From assembly GCF_000344135.1 (NCBI RefSeq), contig NZ_BAOP01000038.1:1-43684 (forward strand): a stretch of 43,684 nt of DNA, in the 5' to 3' direction. Under the pieces are notes generated by a model. The model was not told where the DNA came from. It saw only the letters and a list, made by a program, of their open reading frames with translations, and did no database searches. Both the position numbers and the translations under genes were made by a program. Of this stretch, positions 19,116 to 26,120 are shown one piece after another (the stretch's first letter is position 1; each line of letters opens with the position of its first letter). The DNA comes from Gordonia malaquae NBRC 108250. Its GTDB lineage: Bacteria; Actinomycetota; Actinomycetes; Mycobacteriales; Mycobacteriaceae.

Positions 19116-19811
19116 ATGAGCAGCACTGTCGGCGGACGCACGTACGGTGGGATGACAGCCGAGGATCGACTCGTTCAACGTCGAGAGTCCCTGATCGGGG
19201 CCGGGCTGGAGCTGTTCGGGACGCAGGGGTATCCGAAAGTCTCCGTGAAGCGGATCTGTGACGACGCCGGACTCACCCAGCGGTACTTCTACGAGTCGTT
19301 CCCCGATCGCGCGGCTCTGCTGGCCGAAGTGTACTCGCGGTGTGTTGACACGGCCCGTCACGCGACAGTCGCTGCTGCGGCGAGCGTCTTCACCGAGGCG
19401 GGCATCAGTGGGGGAGCGATACCGCCCGAGCTGATCCCGCGGGTCACCACCGAAGCCCTCGGAGCCATGATCCGGTGTCTGGCCGACGACCCCAGACGCG
19501 CTCGGATCATGATGATCGAAGTCGTCGGAGTGAGTCCAGAACTGGAGAAGCTCCGACTGACGGCGATTCACGAATGGGCGTCACTCATCGTCGGCATAGC
19601 CGTCGGCGACGATGCTCCGACCTCGCACCAACGCATGGCTGCGATCGGGCTCGTCGGTGCACTCACTCAATTGCTCGTCGAATGGCAGATGGCCGTCACC
19701 GATCCGATCACCCCCGAGATGGGACCGGAGCTCTTCGAAGTGGAAGCGATCCATGCCGTGATGACCGACATGTTCACATCCACCTACGAACGGATCTTCA
19801 CGCCTTCGTGA
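19116..19811 (+). CDS. TetR family transcriptional regulator
   Basis: A 231-residue regulator. The N-terminal DNA-binding domain (about residues 22-68) contains GAGLELFGTQGYPKVSVKRI and CDDAGLTQRYFYESFPDRAALL, the typical TetR helix-turn-helix with the Y-F/Y-F motif. The C-terminal ligand domain is not conserved enough to name a ligand. ATG 19116 is preferred because a TATGAT -10 ends seven bases upstream (leaderless); an in-frame ATG at 19104 would overlap that box. It is divergent from the desaturase-like gene with shared palindromes between, so autoregulation and control of that gene are the simplest reading. Its 3' end overlaps the convergent GRAM-like gene by 14 bp. Confidence 0.9.
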   Translation: MSSTVGGRTYGGMTAEDRLVQRRESLIGAGLELFGTQGYPKVSVKRICDDAGLTQRYFYESFPDRAALLAEVYSRCVDTARHATVAAAASVFTEAGISGGAIPPELIPRVTTEALGAMIRCLADDPRRARIMMIEVVGVSPELEKLRLTAIHEWASLIVGIAVGDDAPTSHQRMAAIGLVGALTQLLVEWQMAVTDPITPEMGPELFEVEAIHAVMTDMFTSTYERIFTPS

Positions 19812-20118
19812 TCCATTGCGTGCGGATCCTGTCGGCCACCGCCTCCGCGTCCGGCACCACGAACAGAACTTCGGACCCGTCGCTCAGCGTCACGCACAAG
19901 CGATCCTGCTTGCCACCACTCCAGAACTTGCCCGTGCCCGGCGCCGTCCCGATCGCCGACGCGTATCGATGCTGGACAGCGAAGCGCGCGCCCTGCGTCC
20001 GCTTGCCCTTCGGCTCGAACACGATGTGAGTCTTCGTCAGCTCGAGCCGACCGGGTACAGCGACCATCCCCGCCGATCGGGCAGCAGTCCACGTCGCCAA
20101 CGGCTGATCTTCGGTCAT
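19798..20118 (-). CDS. Small GRAM/PH-like domain protein
   Basis: A 106-residue soluble protein. The segment PGRLELTKTHIVFEPKGKR, followed by short beta-like stretches and a C-terminal amphipathic helix (DAEAVADRIRTQW), resembles GRAM/PH-like lipid-binding folds. No catalytic motif is seen and the function is unknown. ATG 20118 is chosen; upstream codons to 20238 run through the DnaA-box region and are unlike coding sequence. The gene lies head-to-head with sigM and tail-to-tail with the TetR gene. Confidence 0.72.
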   Translation of the reverse strand: MTEDQPLATWTAARSAGMVAVPGRLELTKTHIVFEPKGKRTQGARFAVQHRYASAIGTAPGTGKFWSGGKQDRLCVTLSDGSEVLFVVPDAEAVADRIRTQWITKA

Positions 20119-20188
20119 GGGTCGAGGATACCGATGTGGAGTGGTCGCGATCCTGGACCGACCACCACGTTGTGAACCCGCGACCTGG

Positions 20189-20239
20189 TTGTCCACAGAT
20201 TCGACCCAAACATGCAGCAGAATCCGCGTGTTATCCACA
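20189..20239. promoter_or_regulatory. Two DnaA boxes between the GRAM-like gene and sigM
   Basis: TTGTCCACA at 20189-20197 is the perfect actinobacterial DnaA box. TTATCCACA at 20231-20239 is the perfect E. coli-type box, which also occurs in this window's oriC. They point the same way, 42 bp apart, and the second lies 52 bp before the sigM start. This is about 12 kb from oriC. Confidence 0.75.
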
Positions 20240-20277
20240 ACTACCTAGAAACCGCTGAATCGGACTGTCGATCTGCC

Positions 20278-20283
20278 TAGTCT
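20278..20283 (+). promoter_or_regulatory. Putative -10 element (TAGTCT) of sigM
   Basis: TAGTCT matches TANNNT and lies seven bases before the sigM ATG, predicting a leaderless mRNA. The same hexamer is the -10 of the rpmH promoter in this window. Confidence 0.5.
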
Positions 20284-20290
20284 CATTCGC

Positions 20291-20851
20291 ATGACTCGGG
20301 GGACGATCGATTCGCGCAGCGACTACCAGTTGGTACAGGACCACGCCCGCGGCGAGGCCTCGGCATTCCACGAACTGATCGCACGCCATCAGAACAAACT
20401 GTGGGCCGTCGCATTGCGCACCACGGGAAACCACGACGACGCGTCCGACGCACTACAGGAGGCGTTACTGTCGATCCACACTCGGGCCGACAGTTTCCGC
20501 AACGACTGCAGCGTGTCGAGTTGGATGCACCGCATCGTCCTGAACGCGTCTCTCGATCGACTGCGACGCGTCAAGCACCACAGTGCCTCCCTGTTGTTCG
20601 AGGACGACGAGACTCTCATCGATCCCCAGGACCACAACGCCGACATCGACTTGTCCGTGTCGATCGGCCGGGCACTGGACGTCCTCCCTGCCGAACAGCG
20701 CGCGGTGATCGTGCTCGTCGACGTGTACGGGCACAGCGTCTGCGAGGCGTCACGATTGCTGGGCGTGCCCGAAGGCACGGTGAAGAGCCGGTGCAACCGG
20801 GCCCGCAAGAAGCTCGCCCTGGTGCTGGGTCATCTGCGAGACGATGAATGA
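20291..20851 (+). CDS. sigM: ECF RNA polymerase sigma factor SigM
   Basis: A 186-residue extracytoplasmic-function sigma factor. Region 2 spans about residues 25-95 (FHELIARHQNKLWAVALR, NHDDASDALQEALLSIH, CSVSSWMHRIVLNASLDRLR). Region 4 spans about residues 125-180 (LPAEQRAVIVLVDVYGHS and GVPEGTVKSRCNRARKKLAL). Position between murJ and trxB matches M. tuberculosis Rv3911 SigM. SigM homologues respond to envelope stress and act on GGAAC-N16/18-CGTC type promoters (recalled from the literature); such a site occurs right after this gene. Start ATG 20291 follows a TAGTCT box. Two DnaA boxes lie upstream, which is unusual for a sigma gene. The anti-sigma gene normally found next is reduced to a small ORF. 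Confidence 0.93.
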   Translation: MTRGTIDSRSDYQLVQDHARGEASAFHELIARHQNKLWAVALRTTGNHDDASDALQEALLSIHTRADSFRNDCSVSSWMHRIVLNASLDRLRRVKHHSASLLFEDDETLIDPQDHNADIDLSVSIGRALDVLPAEQRAVIVLVDVYGHSVCEASRLLGVPEGTVKSRCNRARKKLALVLGHLRDDE

Positions 20852-20886
20852 CAGATACCGGCGACACGCCCGGCATGCTCGTAGAT

Positions 20887-20916
20887 GGAACCGAAGTCCG
20901 GGTTACATGCGTCTAA
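20887..20916 (+). promoter_or_regulatory. SigM-type promoter upstream of the small anti-sigma-like gene
   Basis: A GGAACC -35 at 20887-20892 and a CGTCTAA -10 at 20910-20916, with 18 bases between GGAAC and CGTC. This fits the ECF/SigM pattern GGAAC-N16/18-CGTC. It is placed 36 bp after the sigM stop codon and would drive the small gene and perhaps trxBA, giving a feedback loop (inference). Confidence 0.6.
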
Positions 20917-20941
20917 CTGGTGAAGGGACCGAACAATCAAC

Positions 20942-21157
20942 GTGAGGGCAGGCGGACAGATTCTGATGGAACACAACGGAGCGGTACGACGACCACTGGA
21001 CGTCCCCGACTCCGAACCGACCGACAGCCCGACATTCACCGCCGCGGTCGACGCGACGATCGCCGACCTCCGCTCGCTGAGGGAGGAAGAGATGCCGGTG
21101 CCTGACGATGTCCAGGCCCGGATCCGAGAGACCATCGCAAGCCTGACCCACCGCTGA
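20942..21157 (+). CDS. Short anti-sigma-factor-like protein, apparently truncated RsmA-type
   Basis: A 71-residue (GTG 20942) or 63-residue (ATG 20966) soluble protein. The position, directly after sigM and before trxB, is where Rv3912, the membrane anti-SigM protein of about 250 residues, is encoded in M. tuberculosis. The segment FTAAVDATIADLRSLREEEMPVPDDVQARIRETI resembles the cytosolic helix-rich part of these anti-sigma proteins, especially the PVPDDVQARI stretch. No membrane helix or extracellular domain follows; the 102 bp up to trxB have no room for one. It may be a degraded remnant, or a working soluble mini anti-sigma factor. No ribosome binding site stands out for either start. Confidence 0.55.
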   Translation: MRAGGQILMEHNGAVRRPLDVPDSEPTDSPTFTAAVDATIADLRSLREEEMPVPDDVQARIRETIASLTHR

Positions 21158-21178
21158 ACCCGAACACCCCGGCCCGCC

Positions 21179-21208
21179 GGGAACATCAGCCCATATCCTT
21201 GTGTTGAA
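21179..21208 (+). promoter_or_regulatory. SigH/SigE-type promoter of trxBA
   Basis: GGGAAC at 21179-21184, an 18-base spacer, and GTTGAA at 21203-21208 fit the GGGAAC-N17/18-GTT pattern of SigH-controlled oxidative-stress promoters. In M. tuberculosis trxB2-trxC is a known SigH target. A TATCCT hexamer at 21194-21199 could serve as an overlapping housekeeping -10. Confidence 0.65.
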
Positions 21209-21259
21209 CGTTGAGCCGCGCGAAAAGCACGCGCTCTACAAACGCGACACGGAGGATAG

Positions 21260-22198
21260 ATGAGCGACACCGACAACCAGATCCACGAACTGATCATCGT
21301 GGGTTCGGGACCCGCCGGCTACACGGCTGCGATCTACGCGGCACGCGCTGAGCTGTCGCCCGTCGTCTTCGAGGGCGTGTCGTTCGGCGGCGCTCTGATG
21401 ACCACCACCGAGGTCGAGAACTTCCCCGGTTTCCAGAAGGGCATCCAGGGGCCCGAGCTCATGGATGAGATGCGGGAGCAGGCCATCCGTTTCGGCGCCG
21501 ACCTTCGCATCGAAGAGGTCGACACCATGCGCCTCGAGGGCGACATCAAAGAGGTCGAGGTCGGGGGAGAGGTGTACCGCGCACGCGCCGTGATCCTCGC
21601 GATGGGTGCTGCCGCACGCTACCTCGGAGTCCCCGGGGAGCAAGAGCTGCTCGGCCGCGGAGTCTCGTCGTGTGCAACGTGTGACGGCTTCTTCTTCAAG
21701 GAGCAGGACATCGTGGTGGTCGGCGGAGGCGACTCCGCCATGGAGGAGGCCACCTTCCTCACCAAGTTCGCCCGCAAGGTCAGCCTCATCCACCGTCGCG
21801 AAGAGTTCCGCTCGTCGAAGATCATGCTCGAGCGTGCTCGCGAGAACGACAAGATCGAATTCGTGACGAACACCGCCGTCTCCGCAGTCAAGGGCGACGG
21901 CTCCGTGTCTGAGCTCGAGCTCGTCGACACGGTCACCGGCGAGACCCGCACTCTGGCCGCCACCGGAATGTTTGTCGCCATCGGGCACGATCCCCGCAGC
22001 GAACTCGTCCGCGGACAGGTCGACCTCGACGACGATGGTTATGTGAAGGTCGACGGCCGTTCCACGTACACCAACATCCCCGGCGTGTTCGCCTGCGGCG
22101 ACCTCGTCGACCACACCTACCGCCAGGCGATCACCGCCGCCGGCAGCGGCTGCTCGGCCGCCATCGACGCTGAGCGCTGGCTCGCCGAGCACGCCTGA
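21260..22198 (+). CDS. trxB: Thioredoxin-disulfide reductase
   Basis: Reduces thioredoxin with NADPH through FAD. The 312-residue length is standard for the low-molecular-weight type. The FAD-binding glycine motif [18 protein letters not shown] is near the N-terminus. The redox-active CATC is at residues 138-141 ([11 protein letters not shown]). The NADPH motif [14 protein letters not shown] follows at about 155, and the C-terminal FAD motif is [13 protein letters not shown] 21260 has a strong GGAGGA ribosome binding site. trxA follows 32 bp downstream. A SigH-type promoter stands upstream, linking expression to disulfide stress. Confidence 0.97.
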   Translation: MSDTDNQIHELIIVGSGPAGYTAAIYAARAELSPVVFEGVSFGGALMTTTEVENFPGFQKGIQGPELMDEMREQAIRFGADLRIEEVDTMRLEGDIKEVEVGGEVYRARAVILAMGAAARYLGVPGEQELLGRGVSSCATCDGFFFKEQDIVVVGGGDSAMEEATFLTKFARKVSLIHRREEFRSSKIMLERARENDKIEFVTNTAVSAVKGDGSVSELELVDTVTGETRTLAATGMFVAIGHDPRSELVRGQVDLDDDGYVKVDGRSTYTNIPGVFACGDLVDHTYRQAITAAGSGCSAAIDAERWLAEHA

Positions 22199-22230
22199 CA
22201 GTCCACCACTGATAACTAAGGAGCACTCCC

Positions 22231-22560
22231 ATGGCAGTTCACACCGTTGATGTCACCGACGCCACGTTCGCGTCCGACGTCCTGGAATCGAACAAGCCCG
22301 TCCTCGTCGACTTCTGGGCCACCTGGTGCGGACCCTGCAAGATGGTCGCTCCCGTCCTCGATGAGATCGCCCGTGACAACGGCGAGAAGATCACCGTCGC
22401 CAAGATCGACATCGACGCCAACCCCGGAGTCGCCCGCGACTTCCAGATCATGTCGATCCCGACCATGATTCTGTTCGAGAACGGCAAGCCCACCAAGACC
22501 ATTCAGGGCGCCAAGCCGAAGGCTGCGATCCTGCGGGAGCTCGCCCCCGTCCTCGAGTGA
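22231..22560 (+). CDS. trxA: Thioredoxin
   Basis: A 109-residue general protein disulfide reductant. The active site is WCGPCK with cysteines 33 and 36, preceded by VLVDFWAT. The cis-proline loop is MSIPTMILFENGK. ATG 22231 has an AAGGAG ribosome binding site. It is the electron acceptor of the reductase encoded 32 bp upstream and the last gene of the unit before a strong hairpin at 22629. It corresponds to M. tuberculosis trxC (Rv3914). Confidence 0.97.
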   Translation: MAVHTVDVTDATFASDVLESNKPVLVDFWATWCGPCKMVAPVLDEIARDNGEKITVAKIDIDANPGVARDFQIMSIPTMILFENGKPTKTIQGAKPKAAILRELAPVLE

Positions 22561-22628
22561 CCATCGGGTCTCAATAGCCGACTTCATTTGTCGGCACCAC
22601 CGGAGACCTGAGAGAATAGAGCGGTGCA

Positions 22629-22673
22629 GTGACGGCCGCCGATCTGCACAAGATCGGCGGCCGTCACCCTTTT
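22629..22673 (+). terminator. Perfect 17-bp hairpin with T-run between trxA and cwlM (terminator or attenuator)
   Basis: GTGACGGCCGCCGATCT at 22629-22645 pairs perfectly with 22651-22667 across the loop GCACA, then CCTTTT follows. It terminates trxBA, but it lies only 21 bp before the cwlM start, so cwlM transcripts from upstream must pass it. Confidence 0.88.
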
Positions 22674-22694
22674 GCGAGAGAAGTGGGGTTCTCC

Positions 22695-23843
22695 ATGCCG
22701 GTATTGCGTCTGGGCGACCATGGCTCGGCAGTAGCCGAAGTCAGGGCGATCTTGGCATCACGGGGATTGCTCCCCGCCGCCCCGACAGCAGCGCCGAGCA
22801 ACGAGCGAAGCCCGTGGTCGCCACCAGAGGCTGTGTTCGACGCCGCCTGTGATCGGGCAGTCCGTGCGTTCCAGCAAGAGCGTGGACTCATCGTCGACGG
22901 CATCGTCGGACACGCCACGTACAACGCACTCAGGGAAGCGTCGTACACATTGGGCAGTCGAGTCCTGCTGTACCGTCTCTCGGCCCCGATGACGGGCGAC
23001 GACGTCGCAACCCTCCAGTCGCGATTGCAGAACCTCGGCTACTACCACGGGCTGGTCGACGGAGTCTTCGGCGATGTCACCCACAACTCCGTCGGCCTGT
23101 ACCAAACCGAATACGGCCTCTCCTCCGATGGAATCTGCGGCCCCGAGACGCTTCGCTCTCTCAATCGTCTCGGCACCCGCATCACCGGCGGTTCCCCACA
23201 TGCCATCCGGGAAGAGGAGCACGTGCGACGCTCGGGTCCCCAGCTCACCGGTAAGCGAATCCTGATCGACCCGGGCGCCACCGATGACTCGGACGCAGCG
23301 ATCCTGTGGGACCTCGCATCGCGTCTGGAAGGTCGCATGTCGGCTGCGGGCATGGAGACCTTCCTGTCGCACGACGGCAAGTCCTCACCCGATGACGATG
23401 AGCGTGCCCGTGTCGCCAATCTCGCCGATGTCGATCTGATGATCTCGCTTCGTGCCGGCCACTACGCCAACGACAATGCCAACGGCGTCGCGACGTTCTA
23501 CTTCGGCAACACCCACGGTTCGTTCTCGACCATCGGCCGCAACCTGGCCAGCTACATTCAGCGCGAGCTCGTTGCGCGCACCGACTTCCTCGACTGCCGC
23601 ACCCACGAGCGCACGTGGAACATCCTCCGACTCACGCGCATGCCTGTCGTCCTCGTGGAGGCCGGCTACATCACCAATCCGCACGACGCTGCGATCCTTT
23701 CCGACGCCGCTGCGCGCGACACGATCGCCGAGGCTGTGCTCGTCGCGGTGAAGCGTCTCTACCTCCTTGGCGAGAATGATCGCCCGACAGGCACGTACAC
23801 CTTTGCCGACCTCCTCGAGGCAGAGCGAATCACACCGATGTAG
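22695..23843 (+). CDS. cwlM: Peptidoglycan regulator CwlM (degenerate amidase)
   Basis: A 382-residue cytosolic protein. Two peptidoglycan-binding-like domains (about residues 4-80 and 90-165; e.g. GDDVATLQSRLQNLGYYHGL) precede an amidase_3-like domain from about residue 190. Zinc ligands are lost: the usual DPGHGG histidine is missing in IDPGATDDSDAA, and the second histidine is arginine in ISLRAGH; only the glutamate in VEAGYITNPHD remains. This fits CwlM of mycobacteria, which after PknB phosphorylation of a C-terminal threonine activates MurA rather than cutting the wall. The C-terminal NDRPTGTYTF (threonines 365, 367, 369) is conserved. ATG 22695 is preferred; an in-frame GTG at 22629 would place the terminator hairpin inside the gene. 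Confidence 0.93.
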   Translation: MPVLRLGDHGSAVAEVRAILASRGLLPAAPTAAPSNERSPWSPPEAVFDAACDRAVRAFQQERGLIVDGIVGHATYNALREASYTLGSRVLLYRLSAPMTGDDVATLQSRLQNLGYYHGLVDGVFGDVTHNSVGLYQTEYGLSSDGICGPETLRSLNRLGTRITGGSPHAIREEEHVRRSGPQLTGKRILIDPGATDDSDAAILWDLASRLEGRMSAAGMETFLSHDGKSSPDDDERARVANLADVDLMISLRAGHYANDNANGVATFYFGNTHGSFSTIGRNLASYIQRELVARTDFLDCRTHERTWNILRLTRMPVVLVEAGYITNPHDAAILSDAAARDTIAEAVLVAVKRLYLLGENDRPTGTYTFADLLEAERITPM

Positions 23844-23850
23844 TTCATTT

Positions 23851-23866
23851 TGTTTCCCGTGAAACA
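23851..23866. promoter_or_regulatory. parS-like site 1
   Basis: TGTTTCCCGTGAAACA differs from the ParB site TGTTTCACGTGAAACA at one base. It begins 7 bp after the cwlM stop codon. Confidence 0.7.
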
Positions 23867-23867
23867 A

Positions 23868-23897
23868 CGGCCCGGCTGATTTCAGCCGGGCCGCTTT
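23868..23897 (+). terminator. Intrinsic terminator after cwlM
   Basis: CGGCCCGGCTGA (23868-23879) pairs perfectly with TCAGCCGGGCCG (23882-23893), with a two-base TT loop, followed by CTTTC. Ends the cwlM transcript. Confidence 0.85.
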
Positions 23898-23950
23898 CGT
23901 ATCTGTTCGTTGCTGTTCCCTCTCCTGCTTGTTGGCCGAGCGTCACATCT

Positions 23951-23981
23951 CTGCTCGTTGAGCGAGCGAAGCGAGTCGAAG
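23951..23981. repeat. Dispersed imperfect palindromic repeat (GAGCGAGCGAAGCGAGTCGA type)
   Basis: CTCGTTGAGCGAGCGAAGCG followed by AGTCGAAGCG. The sequence folds on itself around GAGCGAAGCGAGTC. Related to the GTCGAGCGCAGTCGAGA copies in the gyrB-gyrA spacer of this window; such elements are numerous in Gordonia-like genomes (recalled, not searched). Confidence 0.6.
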
Positions 23982-24199
23982 CGTCCCACAACAACAGCGC
24001 TCGGAAGACGGCGGTTCAGCAGGCTGAAGGGCAACGCTTGCCCTACGAGCTGGAGGCAACGCGTGAGGAAGTGCGGCAGCCGTGAAACGAGCAGAAGAAG
24101 TGACGCTCGCGGTCAACACTCTGCCTTTCACGACCGCTCGATGCCACTGAACCCTGTCGGACCGGTGCTTGACTCCTACTCGAGCAATGCAGCGCCGCT

Positions 24200-24215
24200 T
24201 GATTCACGTGAAACA
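24200..24215. promoter_or_regulatory. parS-like site 2
   Basis: TGATTCACGTGAAACA, one mismatch to TGTTTCACGTGAAACA. Located 29 bp beyond the stop codon of the GNAT-like gene. Confidence 0.75.
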
Positions 24216-24244
24216 TTCGCCCATCGAGGGCGGTCGCGTACAGA

Positions 24245-24961
24245 TCAGCAGACGGGGGAGGGGAGGGGCGATGGGGCCGACAGGCTGATGTCGGCTTCAA
24301 GAACGAGCTTCTCAAGGGCACGTTCGACTGCTGATTTCCAGCCGAGGCCTTCGTCGAGCTCAAGCCGCAAGCGCGGGAGATACAGATCGGGCGCCACGAC
24401 CTCGAATCCCGCGTCGAGTAAGAATAACGTCGGCATCAGACAGAGTTGGCAAGTATCCGATGCCATACCGCTGCCCAGCATCAGGCCGACGAGATCCTGC
24501 TCAAGGGGTTCACGATCTCCACTGAAACCGAACGCCTCAATCGCTCGGACACCGCGTCGTACGACATCGCTCACGACGGCGTCAACCAGAGTGTGTAGCG
24601 CGTCATCGAACCCCGGCTCCACGCGCACGGTGGTCAGCAGCACGGCATCGGATCCGACGGGTCCGGTGGGGAACCGTCGAGCCCGCGGCACACGATTCGG
24701 GGGAGCGTACAGTGCCGTGCCGACGACATTGCCCGTCGTCGACTCGACCGCCACTTGACCGCACGTACCCCATTCCAGGAGCAGTCCCGAGATCCACGCT
24801 TCTTTGTCGAACTCGCTTTCCAGCGTTCCACGTGAAACTGATGAGGATGGATCTAGCGTCTCGCCGTCGCCCTGAACCATCTCCCAGAACACGCAACGGC
24901 GTGTATGCGCCGGCAACGAATGGAACATCTCGAGTTCCAGAGGCGTCACTGACACGCTCAT
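24245..24961 (-). CDS. GNAT-like acetyltransferase family protein (Rv3916c-like)
   Basis: A 238-residue soluble protein that starts MSVSVTPLELEMFHSLPAHTRRCVFWEM. The N-terminus and gene position (between cwlM and parB) match M. tuberculosis Rv3916c. Segments such as GQVAVESTTGNVVGTALYAP and LLTTVRVEPGFDDALHTLVDAVVSDVVRRGVRAIEAFGF fit a GNAT N-acetyltransferase fold, but the acetyl-CoA loop is weak, so activity is uncertain and no substrate is known. ATG 24961 is the first start and conserved in the family. It lies downstream of parB on the same strand (97-bp gap) and contains a parS-like site. Confidence 0.8.
   Translation of the reverse strand: MSVSVTPLELEMFHSLPAHTRRCVFWEMVQGDGETLDPSSSVSRGTLESEFDKEAWISGLLLEWGTCGQVAVESTTGNVVGTALYAPPNRVPRARRFPTGPVGSDAVLLTTVRVEPGFDDALHTLVDAVVSDVVRRGVRAIEAFGFSGDREPLEQDLVGLMLGSGMASDTCQLCLMPTLFLLDAGFEVVAPDLYLPRLRLELDEGLGWKSAVERALEKLVLEADISLSAPSPLPSPVC
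24824..24839. promoter_or_regulatory. parS-like site 3, inside the GNAT-like gene
   Basis: CGTTCCACGTGAAACT; the central 14-mer GTTCCACGTGAAAC has one mismatch to GTTTCACGTGAAAC. It is within codons of the gene on the minus strand. Confidence 0.6.
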
Positions 24962-25058
24962 CGCTGCTCCAATCCGGCATGTTCTGGAAGTCCTGTCACT
25001 GTGACGTTTTGGACTAGTGCACCCGTACCACCGCTGGTAAAACGGGTATTTCGGTCAT

Positions 25059-26120
25059 CTACTGGGAGTCTGTGTTCTCCGCAATCACGGTGACAATCCG
25101 CTCCAGATCATCAACGGAACCGAACTCGATGACGACCTTTCCCTTCCGCTTGCTCAGGCTCACCGTCACCTTGGTGTCGAGACGGTCCGACAACCGATCG
25201 GCGACGTCTTGAAGACCGGGCATCTGCATCTGCTGACGCTTACGCGGAGTGGCCGTCGGCACCTCACCATCGTGGTTGGCGAGAGTCACCGCCTCCTCGG
25301 TCGCACGAACGGACAACCCCTCGGCGACAATGCGGGCAGCCAGCGCCTCCTGAGCGTCGGCGCCCGTCTCCAGAGAGAGAAGGGCGCGAGCGTGACCTGC
25401 CGACAGAACGCCCGCTGCTACCCGTCGCTGAACCGGTATCGGGAGCTTCAGCAGACGGATCATGTTGGTGATCACTGGACGTGAACGTCCGAGCCTATTG
25501 GCCAGTTCTTCGTGCGTCACGTCGAACTCTTCGAGCAGCTGCTGATACGCGGCCGCCTCTTCCAAAGGATTCAGCTGGGCACGATGGATGTTCTCCAAGA
25601 GCGCGTCGCGCAGCATGTCGCCGTCAGGTGTCTGCCGAACGATAGCCGGAATGGCCTCGAGGCCTACGCTGGTGCCTGCACGCCACCGACGCTCGCCCAT
25701 GATGAGCTGATACTTGACACCCGCTGCGGTGGGGGAGGGGAGCTCCCGCACCACGATCGGCTGCATCAGACCGAACTCTCGGATCGAATGCTCGAGCTCC
25801 GCCAACGCCTCTTCGTCGAACACAGTTCGCGGCTGGTGGGGATTCGGCTGGATCTGCGACGGCGGGATCTCACGGTAGACGGCACCCAGATCGTCACTGT
25901 CCGACGCGGTCGCAGATGTGTCCGCAAACGGATCCGTAGACACTGCCGAACCCGGGCGTGGAACCACACCGGACCCGCCACCGATAACCACGTCAGCGGC
26001 CGCTGCACCCATCCGGGTGGTGTTCGTCCCGTGGCCCTCTTCAGTCGGTCCAGTCGGAATCAGTGCGGCCAGCCCACGTCCGAGCCCGCCACGACGCTGC
26101 GCGTCACGCTGCTGTGCCAT
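25059..26120 (-). CDS. parB: Chromosome partitioning protein ParB
   Basis: Binds parS and, as a CTP-dependent clamp, spreads around the origin for segregation. The 353-residue product begins with [14 protein letters not shown]. The ParB/Spo0J N-terminal domain has [20 protein letters not shown] and the arginine patch MGERRWRAG (CTP motif). The central helix-turn-helix is [26 protein letters not shown], followed by the [18 protein letters not shown] block and a C-terminal dimer domain ([18 protein letters not shown]). The ATG overlaps the parA TAA by one base (TAATG), so the two are coupled. Five parS-like sites lie within 4 kb. Confidence 0.97.
   Translation of the reverse strand: MAQQRDAQRRGGLGRGLAALIPTGPTEEGHGTNTTRMGAAAADVVIGGGSGVVPRPGSAVSTDPFADTSATASDSDDLGAVYREIPPSQIQPNPHQPRTVFDEEALAELEHSIREFGLMQPIVVRELPSPTAAGVKYQLIMGERRWRAGTSVGLEAIPAIVRQTPDGDMLRDALLENIHRAQLNPLEEAAAYQQLLEEFDVTHEELANRLGRSRPVITNMIRLLKLPIPVQRRVAAGVLSAGHARALLSLETGADAQEALAARIVAEGLSVRATEEAVTLANHDGEVPTATPRKRQQMQMPGLQDVADRLSDRLDTKVTVSLSKRKGKVVIEFGSVDDLERIVTVIAENTDSQ

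Larger units (their letters stand above)
23844..24244. other. 401-bp spacer cwlM / GNAT-like gene: terminator, two parS sites, a dispersed repeat
   Basis: No convincing gene was seen. It holds a parS-like site immediately after cwlM (23851-23866), an intrinsic terminator (23868-23897), a dispersed palindromic repeat (23951-23981) and a second parS-like site (24200-24215). The rest (about 23985-24190) shows nothing recognisable. Confidence 0.75.

Noticed and set aside
24084..24094. CCGTGAAACGA half of a parS site
   Set aside because: Only one half-site matches; no inverted partner.
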